From Dactylis glomerata (lineage: Eukaryota > Streptophyta > Magnoliopsida > Poales > Poaceae), in assembly GCA_007115705.1 (NCBI GenBank), contig QXEO01000170.1, forward strand, positions 1,375,062 through 1,439,061: a stretch of DNA of 64,000 nt, read 5' to 3'. Within the stretch, counting starts at the first letter, position 1; every line of letters begins with the position of its first letter. Below, piece after piece: positions 11,588-21,195 of the stretch. The notes beneath the pieces are model-generated. The model ran no database searches, was not told where the DNA came from, and saw only the letters and a program-made list of their open reading frames with translations. The translations under genes were made by a program, and so were the position numbers.

Positions 11588-12412
11588 ATGTCGTCGCTTG
11601 GGGCAACCAGCGGATCCGGGGCCGGGGCCGGCGACGGGCCGGGCGGGAACGAGCGTGGTCACCCGCTCGGAAGTCTAAATGGAGCCAGGGGCCTGGCAGC
11701 GATGCCACCGGTGCCCCAGAAGCGCGGTCGCCCGCTGGGCAGCCGCAATAAGAAGACTCTGGCAGCGCTCGCGGCCGCGGCCGCCACCGAGCCTTTCGGG
11801 GCCGGCCGCTCCACCGCCATCGTCGTGGCCCCCGGTGGGACCGTTGCTGCGGCCGCCGGCGGCGCCGTAGTCCCCGCGGCCGTGACCTCCATCGCCGGTC
11901 TCACCGGGACACCCCTGGCGGCGGCGGTCGTCCTTGTCGGTGCCGCGATGGCATTCGGGGCCGCCCCTCCGGGCCTCGCCGGCCTGAGTGTCGACGGCTC
12001 CGCCCGCACGGCCGCTAAAAAGGTGCGAGTGCCGCCGCCGCGCCCGCCAACCAAGCAGCGGCTCTCCTATCTCCCGAAGCACGGGTTCGCCACCGCCATG
12101 GTGCCCCTGCTGGCCGGGAGTAAGGAGCGCCTTCCGCTCCCTGCCAGCTTCATCGGCATGATGGGGAAGAACCCCCCAACGAGCTTCATGATTGAGGATG
12201 GCAGCGGCGGACAGCCGTTGTACGACGTCGAGGTTCTCCACGACGAGGAGGGAAAGAGCTACCTCACCAGGGGGTGGGAGCGGTTCTTCACAGACTATGG
12301 CCTGGAGCGGGGATGGTCTCTCATCTTGACCCACCTCGCCAGGTCACCCATCCTCTGCATCCGCGTCGTCGACGGCTTTGGCTGCGCCCGCGCCTACTCC
12401 CCCTGGCCGTGA
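11588..12412 (+). CDS. AT-hook + B3-like DNA-binding protein carried by G-plus
   Basis: Uninterrupted 274-codon ORF (open from 11480; ATG at 11588 preferred because the codons before it look like pyrimidine-rich leader). Near residue 45-57 is KRGRPLGSRNKKT, an AT-hook (minor-groove binding) core with basic tail. An Ala/Gly-rich, low-complexity middle follows. The last ~100 residues resemble a plant B3 domain: LPLPASFIGMM, then YDVEVLHDEEGKSY, LTRGWERFFTDYGLERGWSL and a final strand ILCIRVVDG. The spacing of GW..FF..YGL..G fits the B3 signature. Known B3 domains are plant transcription factors that contact the DNA major groove, so the inferred role is nuclear DNA binding. It stands where Tat elements keep accessory ORFs and is unbroken although pol is dead. 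Alternative: a captured host gene fragment, or another retroelement accessory fold. Confidence 0.65.
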   Translation: MSSLGATSGSGAGAGDGPGGNERGHPLGSLNGARGLAAMPPVPQKRGRPLGSRNKKTLAALAAAAATEPFGAGRSTAIVVAPGGTVAAAAGGAVVPAAVTSIAGLTGTPLAAAVVLVGAAMAFGAAPPGLAGLSVDGSARTAAKKVRVPPPRPPTKQRLSYLPKHGFATAMVPLLAGSKERLPLPASFIGMMGKNPPTSFMIEDGSGGQPLYDVEVLHDEEGKSYLTRGWERFFTDYGLERGWSLILTHLARSPILCIRVVDGFGCARAYSPWP

Positions 12413-13868
12413 TCGGCGAGCGCCCTCGAAGCCCCCTCCTTGACGGCAGCATCGTCAACAGGAGTCTAGGGATTAGAAGGGGGAGTCCTTTTGTTGTTTC
12501 GGCCCTTAGTGTGACCTATAATATGTAACTGCCAGCCATATGAGTAAGGACTCTCTTAATTTTCTGCAAGTCCTTGCTTGTTCTTCTTCATTTGCTACAT
12601 GAATGTTCTTTGTGCAACTATCTTCTGCTTGAACCGTAGCACCGAGACGATTCTCCGGTTAGGGTCTTTCCTTGGATGGAACTGTTGACGCGCGAATCTG
12701 TAGATAGGGACCGCGATGGTCACTGGTTTGCGCAGATGCCTCGGGCGAGATCTTCTAGCCTTAGCGCAAATGGAGCGGTGCTTCTGCTGGCCGGCTCTGG
12801 GAAGGACGGACTAGCTCCGGCTCGGCGGGGTCGAAGTGGAAGCTTAGTCCTGTGCCAGCTCGAGCGGGGCTGGAGCCAGTATATCCCCCTTCCCAGGCCT
12901 TCACACGTCCCTTGCTGCGGTTGGGGTAAATCCCCAAGTTTCTGGCTCTAGCCGTTGCTTTGCGGGTGTTAGATTTCGATTTCGTCGCTCGTTTGCTGAT
13001 CAAGTCGCAACGCCAACTGATCGGACAGCCGGCGAGGTACTGGAGCCGGCCCACTTCTGAGGGCCAATTCCCTTTCCCCCTAGCCCCCAAGTTTTGGGGT
13101 AGCTGGACTAACAGCTAGCTTGAAACTAACTTTTCGCGAACAATGCCAACGCCAAGCGAGGCAGCTCTAGCTTCGAACCTCTTGGACGTGGCTTCTCAGC
13201 CCAAGCATCGAGAGACTGTGACTATCAACCATTCGCTGGCTTTGCCTTTGTCCGGTTCCCTCAACTTTTTCCTTAATCTTCCCACCCTTCGGCCCTTCTA
13301 CCCCCAACCGGCAGCCTGGTGCCGGTTGGTCTGGCCCCGACAAGAGCGACAGAGGCCAAGGACGGGAGTGACGAGCGCCACGACCAAGTCCAGCCAATCA
13401 GCGACCAAGGACCCTTCCCCACGATAGGATCCAAGGCAAAAGGGAGGGCATATGCCTCCCAGATGCTGGTCCCAGGGGAAAGGTACTTTATAAAGCGAAA
13501 CTGTCAGAGCAGGGCGGAGGGATCACGCCAAGGATGCCGCCGCCGAGGAGCCGACAGCCGACCAAAGTGTTACCTAACCTATAACCAGGCCCCCGCCTAT
13601 ATAAGGGGGCCTGGACCCTTAGTCTAGGGGAGAGGCGATCTTCTTCTTCCTCCTCTAGCCCGAACAGCTCGAGGAGCATTGTAATCGGTACTGTCTAAGC
13701 AATACGAAGCAGGCAGGAAGTAGGGGTTTCACCTCCACCCGGGAGGGCCCTGAACCTGGGTAAACCGTGGTGTCTTAGTAGGCATAATCCCGAGCCGGGC
13801 CCCTTGTCTCCATCGTCGAGCCCCTCCGATAAGCCTACCCATGGCTACTGTCTCTAAATTCCCACGAC
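12413..13868 (+). other. G-plus 3' untranslated region running into the 3' LTR
   Basis: No protein recognised. An AT-richer segment after the B3-like ORF (about 12480-12610, with a run of purines at 12475-12486) is followed by GC-rich sequence. The LTR start could not be fixed: no 5' LTR is in view for comparison. Confidence 0.5.
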
Positions 13869-13869
13869 A
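13100..13869 (+). repeat. 3' LTR of G-plus (left edge approximate)
   Basis: Ends CCCACGACA exactly where E2 sequence resumes. It contains a TATA box, then the order expected for R/U5 of grass gypsy LTRs: an AT-to-GC leader, cagg-aagtaggggtttcacc, and cctgaacctgggtaaa. The orientation matches pol. The start is placed only roughly. Confidence 0.6.
13598..13605 (+). promoter_or_regulatory. TATA box in G-plus 3' LTR
   Basis: TATATAAG in a GC-rich setting, about 265 bp before the LTR end; the only good TATA in this LTR. Confidence 0.6.
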
Positions 13870-15337
13870 CAAAGCGACAAAGCGACATTAAAAGAAGCAT
13901 AAGATGGCAACAAAATTCAAAAACTAAATGATCATAGAGGCTATTGGCAACTTTGTAAGAGTCTAGCATGTGTGAGCATGCGCCAAGTCAACCCAAATAA
14001 AGCATCAAGGAGAAAACAAAATAATGCTTCCAAACAATTAAAACAACGTATTATTTTTTCAAAGGCTCATTAAGCAATCTCAGTTATTTGAGACAAGTCA
14101 TGCTACAGCAAAACCACTAAGCATACTATCAAAAAGACATCACGCATGACATGAAAAAGCCTAAGCCACAGTCTACACAAGCTCCTTCTTGTACCACTTT
14201 TTTGCATAAAGCTTTTTTCTTTTCCAACACCATTCAAAAAATTTTAAGACACCTCTTTTGATGAAAACAAATAAATATCAGAGGCAAAAATACACCTTGA
14301 TGAAGAGATATGATAAGGTCTGAACGCAAATCAAGGCGAAAACGAAAACCAAAAGCAGTAGCAGAAAAAGAAGAACACTCGGTTTTTGATAAGAGTGAAA
14401 ATTAGAGCGTTCTTGGCAAATGAAAAGCAAGGCAACTTCTCCAAAAGAAATTTGGTGGGGTCCAACCATTTATTGCAGCAAACTAAACAAAACTAACAAT
14501 GAAAATTAAAACAACTGACGCTCCAAGAAAAACACATAGTGCATGAAGCAATAAAAATATAGTGTCTTGAAAGGTGACCTGATTTTTGCCTATGAAGAAG
14601 GGGTGCCTCGGGGGCATCCCCAAGCTTTGACGCTTGTACTTCTTGGATATTTCTTGGGGTGATGCATGGGCATCCCCAAGCTTGAGCTTTTGTCCATTCT
14701 TCAACTCATCTCATCATTCTCCAATCCCTACACTTGGAAACTTCCTTCATACAAAATTAACACAAATCTATTAGCAACATTAGTGTAAGCATAACATATA
14801 ATCAACCTCTTTTTGCTTCAAGTTTCAACCCAAAACCACCACATATAAAGCATATACTACTGTAGCAACTTCCCCAAAAGTTCCGTGATCAAAAGAACTC
14901 AAAAAGAAAGTGATAAAGCGGCAAACATGAATAGTGGCAGAAATCTGTCAAAACAGAACAGCTGACAAAGGTCGAATTTTTGAGGGGTTTTCTGTTGCTC
15001 AAATCAAAAAGTGTTCAACTAACGAAAGTTTGGATATAACCTGGGCATATGCACAAGAAATCGCAGGTCCAAAAGATATACAGAGAATTTTTACGAATTT
15101 TTACGGTGCAGCACCGAAAACAGTTTCAGGACAGCAACATCCCCAAATCTTTACCTCACTCAAATTAGAGGCTTCTCTTGGCACAACAATGAAATAAAAA
15201 GGATAAGGAGAGGTCATTACAGTAGTAATGACTTCCAAGACTCAAATAAAAGAAAAAGTACTGAAAAGAAAACATTGGGTTATCTCCCAAGAGTGCTTTT
15301 CTTTAACGCCTTTGAGCTAGGCGCAGAAAATTGCGAA
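13870..15337 (-). other. E2 shared non-coding 3' half (truncated)
   Basis: No gene. Homologous to 1-1986 and the other copies. The hairpin is at 15213-15232 and the two internal polypurine-like motifs are at about 14618 and 14670. Confidence 0.75.
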
Positions 15338-16003
15338 TCAAGTAATTTTAGAAGAAGCATTAAGATCAACTGCAGAGGTTTTATCAATAAGGCATTGTAT
15401 TTCATCCACATAATTTTTTGAAGACCCCTTGTGATCACGCTTTGGTTCACTCAAATCACTAAAAAGATTTTTGGGACAGATCCAGTCAAAATTATTTTCG
15501 AAAGCCTCATACAATCCCAAGAGCTCGCTAGGTATAGGTATTTCAGTTCCATCATTGTTTGTACTAATAACCTTTATAGGTGAACCGAGTTTATTAAAAC
15601 GCTTAAGAACTTTCCTAGCTTCAATAGCAACATCTTTAAAGTCTAAGCGCAAAGTTTCCAAGATAAAGGCTTTCTTTTCAGGATCCTCAATTTCATGAAG
15701 CTTAAGGAACATGTGTTGCATAAAAAGATTAAGGCTAGCAAACCTAGCTTCCAACATGTGAATTAAATAAGCAGAAGCAACTTCAATACTAGGCGCAAGC
15801 TCAACCAAAGACTTTTCCTCAACTTCCTTATGCATACTAATGTGATTATAGAACTCCTCAATGTTATCTTTCCCAATAATTGAACCACTACCTACTGAGA
15901 GGTCCTCCAAAATGTACTTAGGGAACAACATAATGACTAGAAATAAAGAAATAACAACTACCAAGGATTCTAATTTTTTTGGGTTTTTGATAAAACGATG
16001 CAA
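15338..16003 (-). CDS. Conserved unknown ORF of pol-less elements, ~200 aa (E2 copy)
   Basis: Open 221-codon frame; the part conserved with E3 (25839-26432) begins at the internal methionine of MLFPKYILEDLSVGSGS, giving about 197 residues. I recognise no family. It is mostly helical-looking and mixed-charge: HKEVEEKSLVELAP, MLEARFASLN, EARKVLKRFNKLGSP, then an acidic C-terminus. It occupies the place of gag, right after the primer site, and its stop codon abuts the shared 3' half. The E2 and E3 copies differ at only a handful of residues and both are open, which suggests either recent origin or selection. It could be a highly diverged gag or a packaging factor; this is inference only. Confidence 0.6.
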   Translation of the reverse strand: MHRFIKNPKKLESLVVVISLFLVIMLFPKYILEDLSVGSGSIIGKDNIEEFYNHISMHKEVEEKSLVELAPSIEVASAYLIHMLEARFASLNLFMQHMFLKLHEIEDPEKKAFILETLRLDFKDVAIEARKVLKRFNKLGSPIKVISTNNDGTEIPIPSELLGLYEAFENNFDWICPKNLFSDLSEPKRDHKGSSKNYVDEIQCLIDKTSAVDLNASSKIT

Positions 16004-16087
16004 GTAAAAATAAAGTAAAGCAAAACTTTAAAACAAAGTAAAGAATGTGCGTGCGAAAAACTCCCCTTGCAGAGGTCTTCCACTTCT

Positions 16088-16105
16088 TCCCCGGCAACGG
16101 CGCCA
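16088..16105 (-). other. Primer binding site of E2, inner copy
   Basis: tccccggcaacggcgcca, an 18-nt match to the tRNA-Asp 3' end. A second copy lies 82 bp away at 16170-16187. Confidence 0.8.
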
Positions 16106-16169
16106 GAAAACTTGCTTGCTGTTTTATGGTGCCAAGTTGACGGGGGAAAATATAGTTGATGTAGGAGTC

Positions 16170-16187
16170 TCCCCGGCAACGGCGCCA
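16170..16187 (-). other. Primer binding site of E2, outer copy
   Basis: Identical 18-nt site followed by gaaaactt, which precedes the LTR edge in E3 too, so this is the site in the canonical position. Confidence 0.8.
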
Positions 16188-16194
16188 GAAAACT

Positions 16195-17858
16195 TATTGG
16201 TGGCGCGGTGATGATAGTATGAAATATGTGTAGTAAATGACCGGCCAGTTGGAAAACCCCAAGAGAAGGTTTTGATGAATATAGCAGCAAGTTTTCCCTC
16301 AGTTAAGAAACCAAGGTATGTCGATCAGGAGAAGAGCAGACAATACGACTGAAGGTGATGCTTGCAAGCTTCGCGACAGCTCCAGACAATTTATAGGGCG
16401 CCTCGTCCAAGCTTTGCTTTGCGAGCAGCAACGTGGAACCTGCACACACACAACCAAGTACTTTGTTCCCAACTTGCGATGAGGTTGTCAATCTCACCGG
16501 TTTGCTTGAAACAAAGGGTATGAGCGTATCGAGTGGAAAGTGATAATAGTATGCGAGTAAAGTAAACAGTGCGAGTAAAGTAAACAGGTGATAGCAATAT
16601 GATGGAAATAGGACCGGGGTCCACAGTTCACTAGTGGTGTCTCTCCATAAGATAAATAACACATGCTGGGTAAACAAATTACAGTTGGGCAATTGATAGA
16701 ATAAAGATAAACGTGATATGTCAAGAAGATCACTATGCGATTTACTCTGGGCATTACAACAAAATACATAGACCGCCATCCAACTACATCTATGACTAAT
16801 AATCCACTCGCGGGGATATCATCCGAATACCACATGAGTATTAAGTTGCGAACAACAGATAATTGCATTAAGCAAAGTGTGTAATGTAAACAAAGCATAT
16901 GCCCTCGAGTATATGAATGTTGTTTTCTCCCTAGTAGCAACAATACATCTACAACCTTAGAGGTTTCTGTCACTCTCCCAGATTAAATAGAGGCATGAAC
17001 CCACTATCGAGCATAAATACCCCCTCTTGGAGTCACTAGCAACTACTCGGAGAACATAGCTACTAACAACGGAGAGCATGCAAGATCATAAACAACATAG
17101 AGATAACATAAGATATATTTCAGTATAGCAACTCAATCATAACACCAATATTCATCGGATCCCAACAAACCAAATATGTAGAATTACATAACGGTGATCT
17201 CAATCATGTAGGGCAGCTCATGAGATCTAAACATGAAGCACATGGTGGAGGAGACAACCATCTAGCTACTGCTATGGACCCATAGTCCAAGGTAGACTAC
17301 TCACTCATCGCTCCGGAGGCAAGCATGGCGATGAAGAAGACATCCGATGGTGATTCCCCTCTCCGGCAGGGTGCCGGGAAGAGCTTCTGGACCCTCCCGA
17401 TCTCGGGTGGACGACGGCGGCGGATCGCGATGTGTTTCTAGAAAATTGATCGGGTCCTTAGGTTTTTTCTATCGGGGGGTCTTTATAGGCGAAGGGGCAT
17501 CGTCAGAGGTGGACCGAGGTGCCCTCACACGTAGGGGGCGTGGCCAGGGGCTGGGCCGCGCCGCCCTGGTGTGTGGGGCCCTCGTGGCCCCCCTCCGACT
17601 CCTCTTCAGATCTCTGGAAGCTTCCGGGAAAAATAAGACTTCAGAAACTTGTTTCGTCCAATTCTGAGAATATTTCCTGTGTAGCTTTTCTGAAACACAA
17701 AAATAGCAGAAAGCAGGGAACTGACACTGTGGCGACTTGTTAGTAGGTTAGTTCCGGAAAATTCATAAAAGTGCCACGAAGTGTAACGAAACATTAGGCA
17801 AATTGTGTAAAAACAAGCATGGAGCATCAAAAATTATGGATACGTTGGAGATGTATCA
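16195..17858 (-). repeat. 5' LTR of E2 (type B)
   Basis: Starts TGATACATCTCC on the minus strand at 17858; the inner edge is near 16195 by comparison with E3 (the expected TG is altered). Shares U3, TATA region (near 17480) and R/U5 with the other type-B LTRs. Confidence 0.8.
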
Positions 17859-18261
17859 AGCATCACTGAACAACAGCCATCCAGTTAAATTATCAAGCAA
17901 GCATTATGCACCTCACATGGAGGAAACACAACTAAACTCAATAATAACAGTTACATGCTGTCAATAGATAACATCCTATAGAAAGCAAACAAAGCCTTTG
18001 GCAGCATACAATTCAAGCATGAACTGCTTGATAGAAACAATCATCACTGAAACAAGTTTCAGTTCATAAAAAAATCAACAGAATTATAACAAGCTTAAGC
18101 TCAGCATGTTTATGCCATCATGAAAACAATCATCATATGAATCAACTGGCAGCAGTTTGCACTACAGGCCAGAGAGCATCACATAAACATTTATTGATAA
18201 GCACACCACTAAAGAGTCAAGCTAGCATCACAGGAGAAGCATCCCAAGTAAATCACACATA

Positions 18262-18288
18262 ATTCAGTTAAGAAACTCTTAACTGAAT
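18262..18288. repeat. Palindrome, first copy (attcagttaaga arms)
   Basis: 12-bp arms attcagttaaga / tcttaactgaat around three bases. It lies in a region imperfectly duplicated about 113 bp further on. Confidence 0.7.
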
Positions 18289-18376
18289 TTCATACTGAAA
18301 CTAATAGTAGCCATAATTGCACAGCACATGATCAAGCTAACAGCACAGGGGAAACTCCCTAGTTAATCATACCAAG

Positions 18377-18401
18377 TTCAGTTAAGAAATTCTTAACTGA
18401 A
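18377..18401. repeat. Palindrome, second copy
   Basis: 12-bp arms ttcagttaagaa / ttcttaactgaa around one base. Flanking words (gatcaagcta, cacagg, gaaact) also recur, so the unit is part of an imperfect tandem duplication. Confidence 0.7.
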
Positions 18402-20084
18402 TCTTGCACTAACACTTGCACTGAAACTCACAGTAGCAATAGATAGTGACTAGCAGTGGGGCTCGAGCAGGATAGCAGCAGTAGCACAAGCTTGAGCTGG
18501 ACAGCAGTAGCAGCATGGCATGGCAACAGCATAGGCAAGCATGCCTGGCTCACTGGCCCGGCCACCGTAGCAAGCACACAGGAACAAGGAGGAGGAGAAG
18601 AAACTCACAGGAGTGCTCACAGAGGAGAAAGGCCGAAGACCATGGCGGCAACACGACGGCGCAAGCCACGGTTGTGGCAGCAAGGCCACCATCCAGAGGC
18701 TACGACGCCAAGGGGGCGGCATCGTGCTCGTTGCCGAGCGGCCGAGGACAGCATGGCGGCGACGTCGGGGTTGCAGACAGTCATCCAATCGACGCGGCGA
18801 TGAGGGGGCCACTGCAAGCACCCAGGAGCTAGGGCGAAAGCTCCAACAAGGCTCGCCGGAGCAGATCAAACCGCAGGGGCAAGTTCCACTGGGCGGAGCT
18901 CGGCGGCGATGGCGGCGATTGGAGGCGAAGACGACAAAACCCCTCGGTCAGGAGGAAGCGCGCGATGAGGCAGAGCAGATATGCCATAGGGCGGCGGCAG
19001 ATCTCGCCGGAGCTCGCCGGAGTCGGGCGAGGAGCTCATCAGCGATTCAAAATCGCCAGAGGGGATTAGGGTTAGGAACCGACCGAGAGGGGGAGAGAGT
19101 GAGGGGGGCGGCCGGCTGGGCTGAGCCGGTTCGGTCAAGCCCATCTGGGTGGACTGACCGGTGGGCCCAGGCTATCAGCCAGCCTTTTAATTCGGTTTAA
19201 TTCAAAAACCCTTAAGAAAAACCCTAATTTGCTTAAAAATAAATCCAGAAAAATACCTAAAATAAACTAAAAATAGTAAGTAGTTATTTTTAGCTCTTTT
19301 GGTATTTTTGAACCCATTAAGTGAATAAAATAATCTCATGAGTCAATTACACAAAAGAAAAAGAAGTTAATTGATTTTGCCTGAAAGTAATAAAAATAAT
19401 TATCCATTTAAGAAAATCTGGTAATTCTTAATAAATTCCATTCAAGAATATTTGATAAATATCCTTGAATGAAATTACCCTTAACATATATTCTTTAAAG
19501 TCATAAAAAGAATATATCAAGCTTAATAGATAAATAAATCACTTCTGGGGGGAATAATTCTAACACACCATAAAGCATGCATTTTTGAATCTTTAACCAT
19601 TGCCCTTACCGGACAATGATGTTGTTTTCCAGAACCCGAGGTCCCGGGTCACTTCAACAAATCTAATTGCACTACCTTGCAATTTGCAGGCAAGTTCACT
19701 CTTGCTCATATCTCTTGTTTAATTTTAGCAAATTACTTGCAAATATACCGGTGGTATTATTATTACTGCATTCAAAGTAAAAGGTGTGGTTTTTACTAAT
19801 GAATATGAATAGTGGTTTCGACCGTAATGGTTGTTGCCCAAGGATGGTGGGCAGTGGGACTATGGTAAGAGTATGGTGGAGGTCCCACTACAACTGGAAA
19901 GTTCACCTAGGACTAATAACAAATGTCGCCAGTGATTCTAGCGCCATAAATTACGGTCAACCATGAGATCTGGAATGGGACGGAGAAGTCAGTTTTATCT
20001 TTTTCCTCTCGCATGCCAACGGATCAGTAGCGAGGGTTGCCTTGCCTAGGATACTATAGTGTAAAGGAGGGAAATGCGTTTCCT

Positions 20085-20285
20085 GCTAGTCTGCCTATAG
20101 TATAGGGTGGGGACAAACTTGCTAATTGATCTATGATGGATTGTAAGAGTCATCCGGATCAGTCTACCCATATTGTATAGGAGCGAGCATCTGGGTTTGG
20201 AACAGTCTACCTATGGGAGCATCCATAGTGTATAGGTGAGGACCAGTGCGCCAATCAGTCTACATATGTGGTATAGGAGAGGATG
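20085..20285. repeat. Imperfect repeats around agtctacc...gtatagg
   Basis: Four spaced copies of the pattern agtct-(a/g)-c(c)-(c/t/a)ata...(a/g)tatagg near 20089, 20160, 20203 and 20257, with 45-70 bp spacing. No coding explanation. Confidence 0.5.
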
Positions 20286-20681
20286 GACTTACAAATGGGT
20301 GGGTCTGCGGGGTCGCGGAGAATAACGGTGATTGGCTTGGATCATCAACTGGGCCCCATACAAAAAGAAGTATGGACGGGAAGGTACGCCCGGTTGTGCA
20401 GCAAAGTGTTGATCTGTCATGGGTACAAGTGACCACCTCTGTAGAGTATACAAAAAGGATCAAGATACTCCCTGTTCCGGGAAGGAGCTGCGAACGCGGC
20501 AGGAAAGGAGCCCATCAAAGCTCTAATCAACCTGTGAAGACTGACGGACATAGTTCTTTTAAATAAAAGAAATCTTTGAAGAAATGATTATAAAAACTGC
20601 ATTTGACCTAAGACTCTTGAGTCAGTGGTCGTAGCTAGTGCATCAAACACCTCTATCCTATTAAATGAACTTGTTGGGTAA

Positions 20682-20876
20682 CGCTCGTTACTCACCCCAT
20701 TCCCTCTTAACCCTTGCTTAGACTTGGAGGGCCAGAACGAGGAAACTGAAGGAGCATCGGAGGACTACGAGGAAATCTATTATGAAGAGCTGGACCTTTC
20801 CGGTGGAGTCGAAGGCATGGATTACACGATCGTCTATGGAAACAACGAAGGAACCGAGGAGGAGGCCGACAACTAG
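20682..20876 (+). pseudogene. Short acidic reading frame in L (possible last exon)
   Basis: Open from after TAA at 20679 to TAG at 20874. The last ~50 codons are strongly acidic (NEETEGASEDYEEIYYEEL, ending EGTEEEADN). A pyrimidine-rich ttgcttag just before gacttgg could be a splice acceptor. An AATAAA follows at about 20917. No family recognised. Confidence 0.3.
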
Positions 20877-21195
20877 TAATTAGAGTAGTAGTTTGAGTCA
20901 CAGGAACCTTATAGAATAAAGTGACTTAAGCCAGTTATCATGTTTAGTCTACTTCTATCAGTCATAGTTAAGGTTTGTCGCATCAAGGTAGAACCTACTA
21001 GCGTTCCTCTTTGGACCGAGGAGGAACTGGAATCCTTTGTAAGTTTGTGGCTTGTAATATTAAGTGCTTGAATAAAGACCGCTATGTTTATGTTGTACCA
21101 CTCTGAGGGATGTAATATTTGTGAAATGGTACTTCACGAGTGTTATGTCAACGACTTGCATACTACAACATGCAGTGGTATGTTGGGTCACCACA

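Larger units (their letters stand above)
6705..13869 (+). mobile_element. G-plus: Tat-lineage Ty3/gypsy element with B3-like accessory ORF (5' part beyond left edge)
   Basis: Plus-strand order: gag remnant (6705-7378), pol (7379-10398) with RT, degenerate RNase H, second RNase H and integrase, a GC-rich spacer, an AT-hook/B3-like ORF (11588-12412), and a 3' LTR ending CCCACGACA at 13869. A second archaeal-type RNase H before integrase is diagnostic of the Tat lineage, which is also known for extra ORFs between pol and the 3' LTR. The element interrupts E2 at 13869/13870; bases 13870-13874 (caaag) are the predicted right duplication. Its 5' LTR should lie left of the window beyond G-minus. Confidence 0.8.
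13870..17858 (-). mobile_element. E2: pol-less LTR element, left part cut off by G-plus
   Basis: Minus-strand order: type-B LTR (17858 to about 16195), duplicated primer site, ~200-aa unknown ORF, and the first ~1.5 kb of the shared 3' half, which stops at 13870 where G-plus is inserted. The E2 sequence there (caaagcgacaaagcgac) matches uninterrupted copies such as 510-527. The LTR meets element L at 17858/17859; agcat (17859-17863) is the predicted target duplication. Confidence 0.8.
17859..21195 (+). mobile_element. L: unclassified retroelement segment ending ...CACCACA
   Basis: The sequence is continuous from the E2 edge to the LINE edge, where it ends ggtcaccaca, an LTR-like CA terminus; ccttt (21196-21200) would be the duplication. 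AATAAA signals near 20917 and 21071 point to plus-strand transcription. There is no RT or integrase in view. A GC-rich zone (18600-19150) is followed by an AT-rich one (19190-19560), and a purine run (ctggggggaataa near 19545) could be a polypurine tract. I cannot name the family, and the orientation is only probable. Confidence 0.45.

Noticed and set aside
11659..12334. Long minus-strand ORFs opposite the B3-like ORF
   Set aside because: Shadows of the plus-strand ORF in GC-rich sequence; low-complexity products without domain.
18450..19200. Long Arg/Ala-rich ORFs on both strands of the GC-rich zone of L
   Set aside because: High GC with few stop codons gives open frames in several phases; no domain or codon pattern supports any of them.
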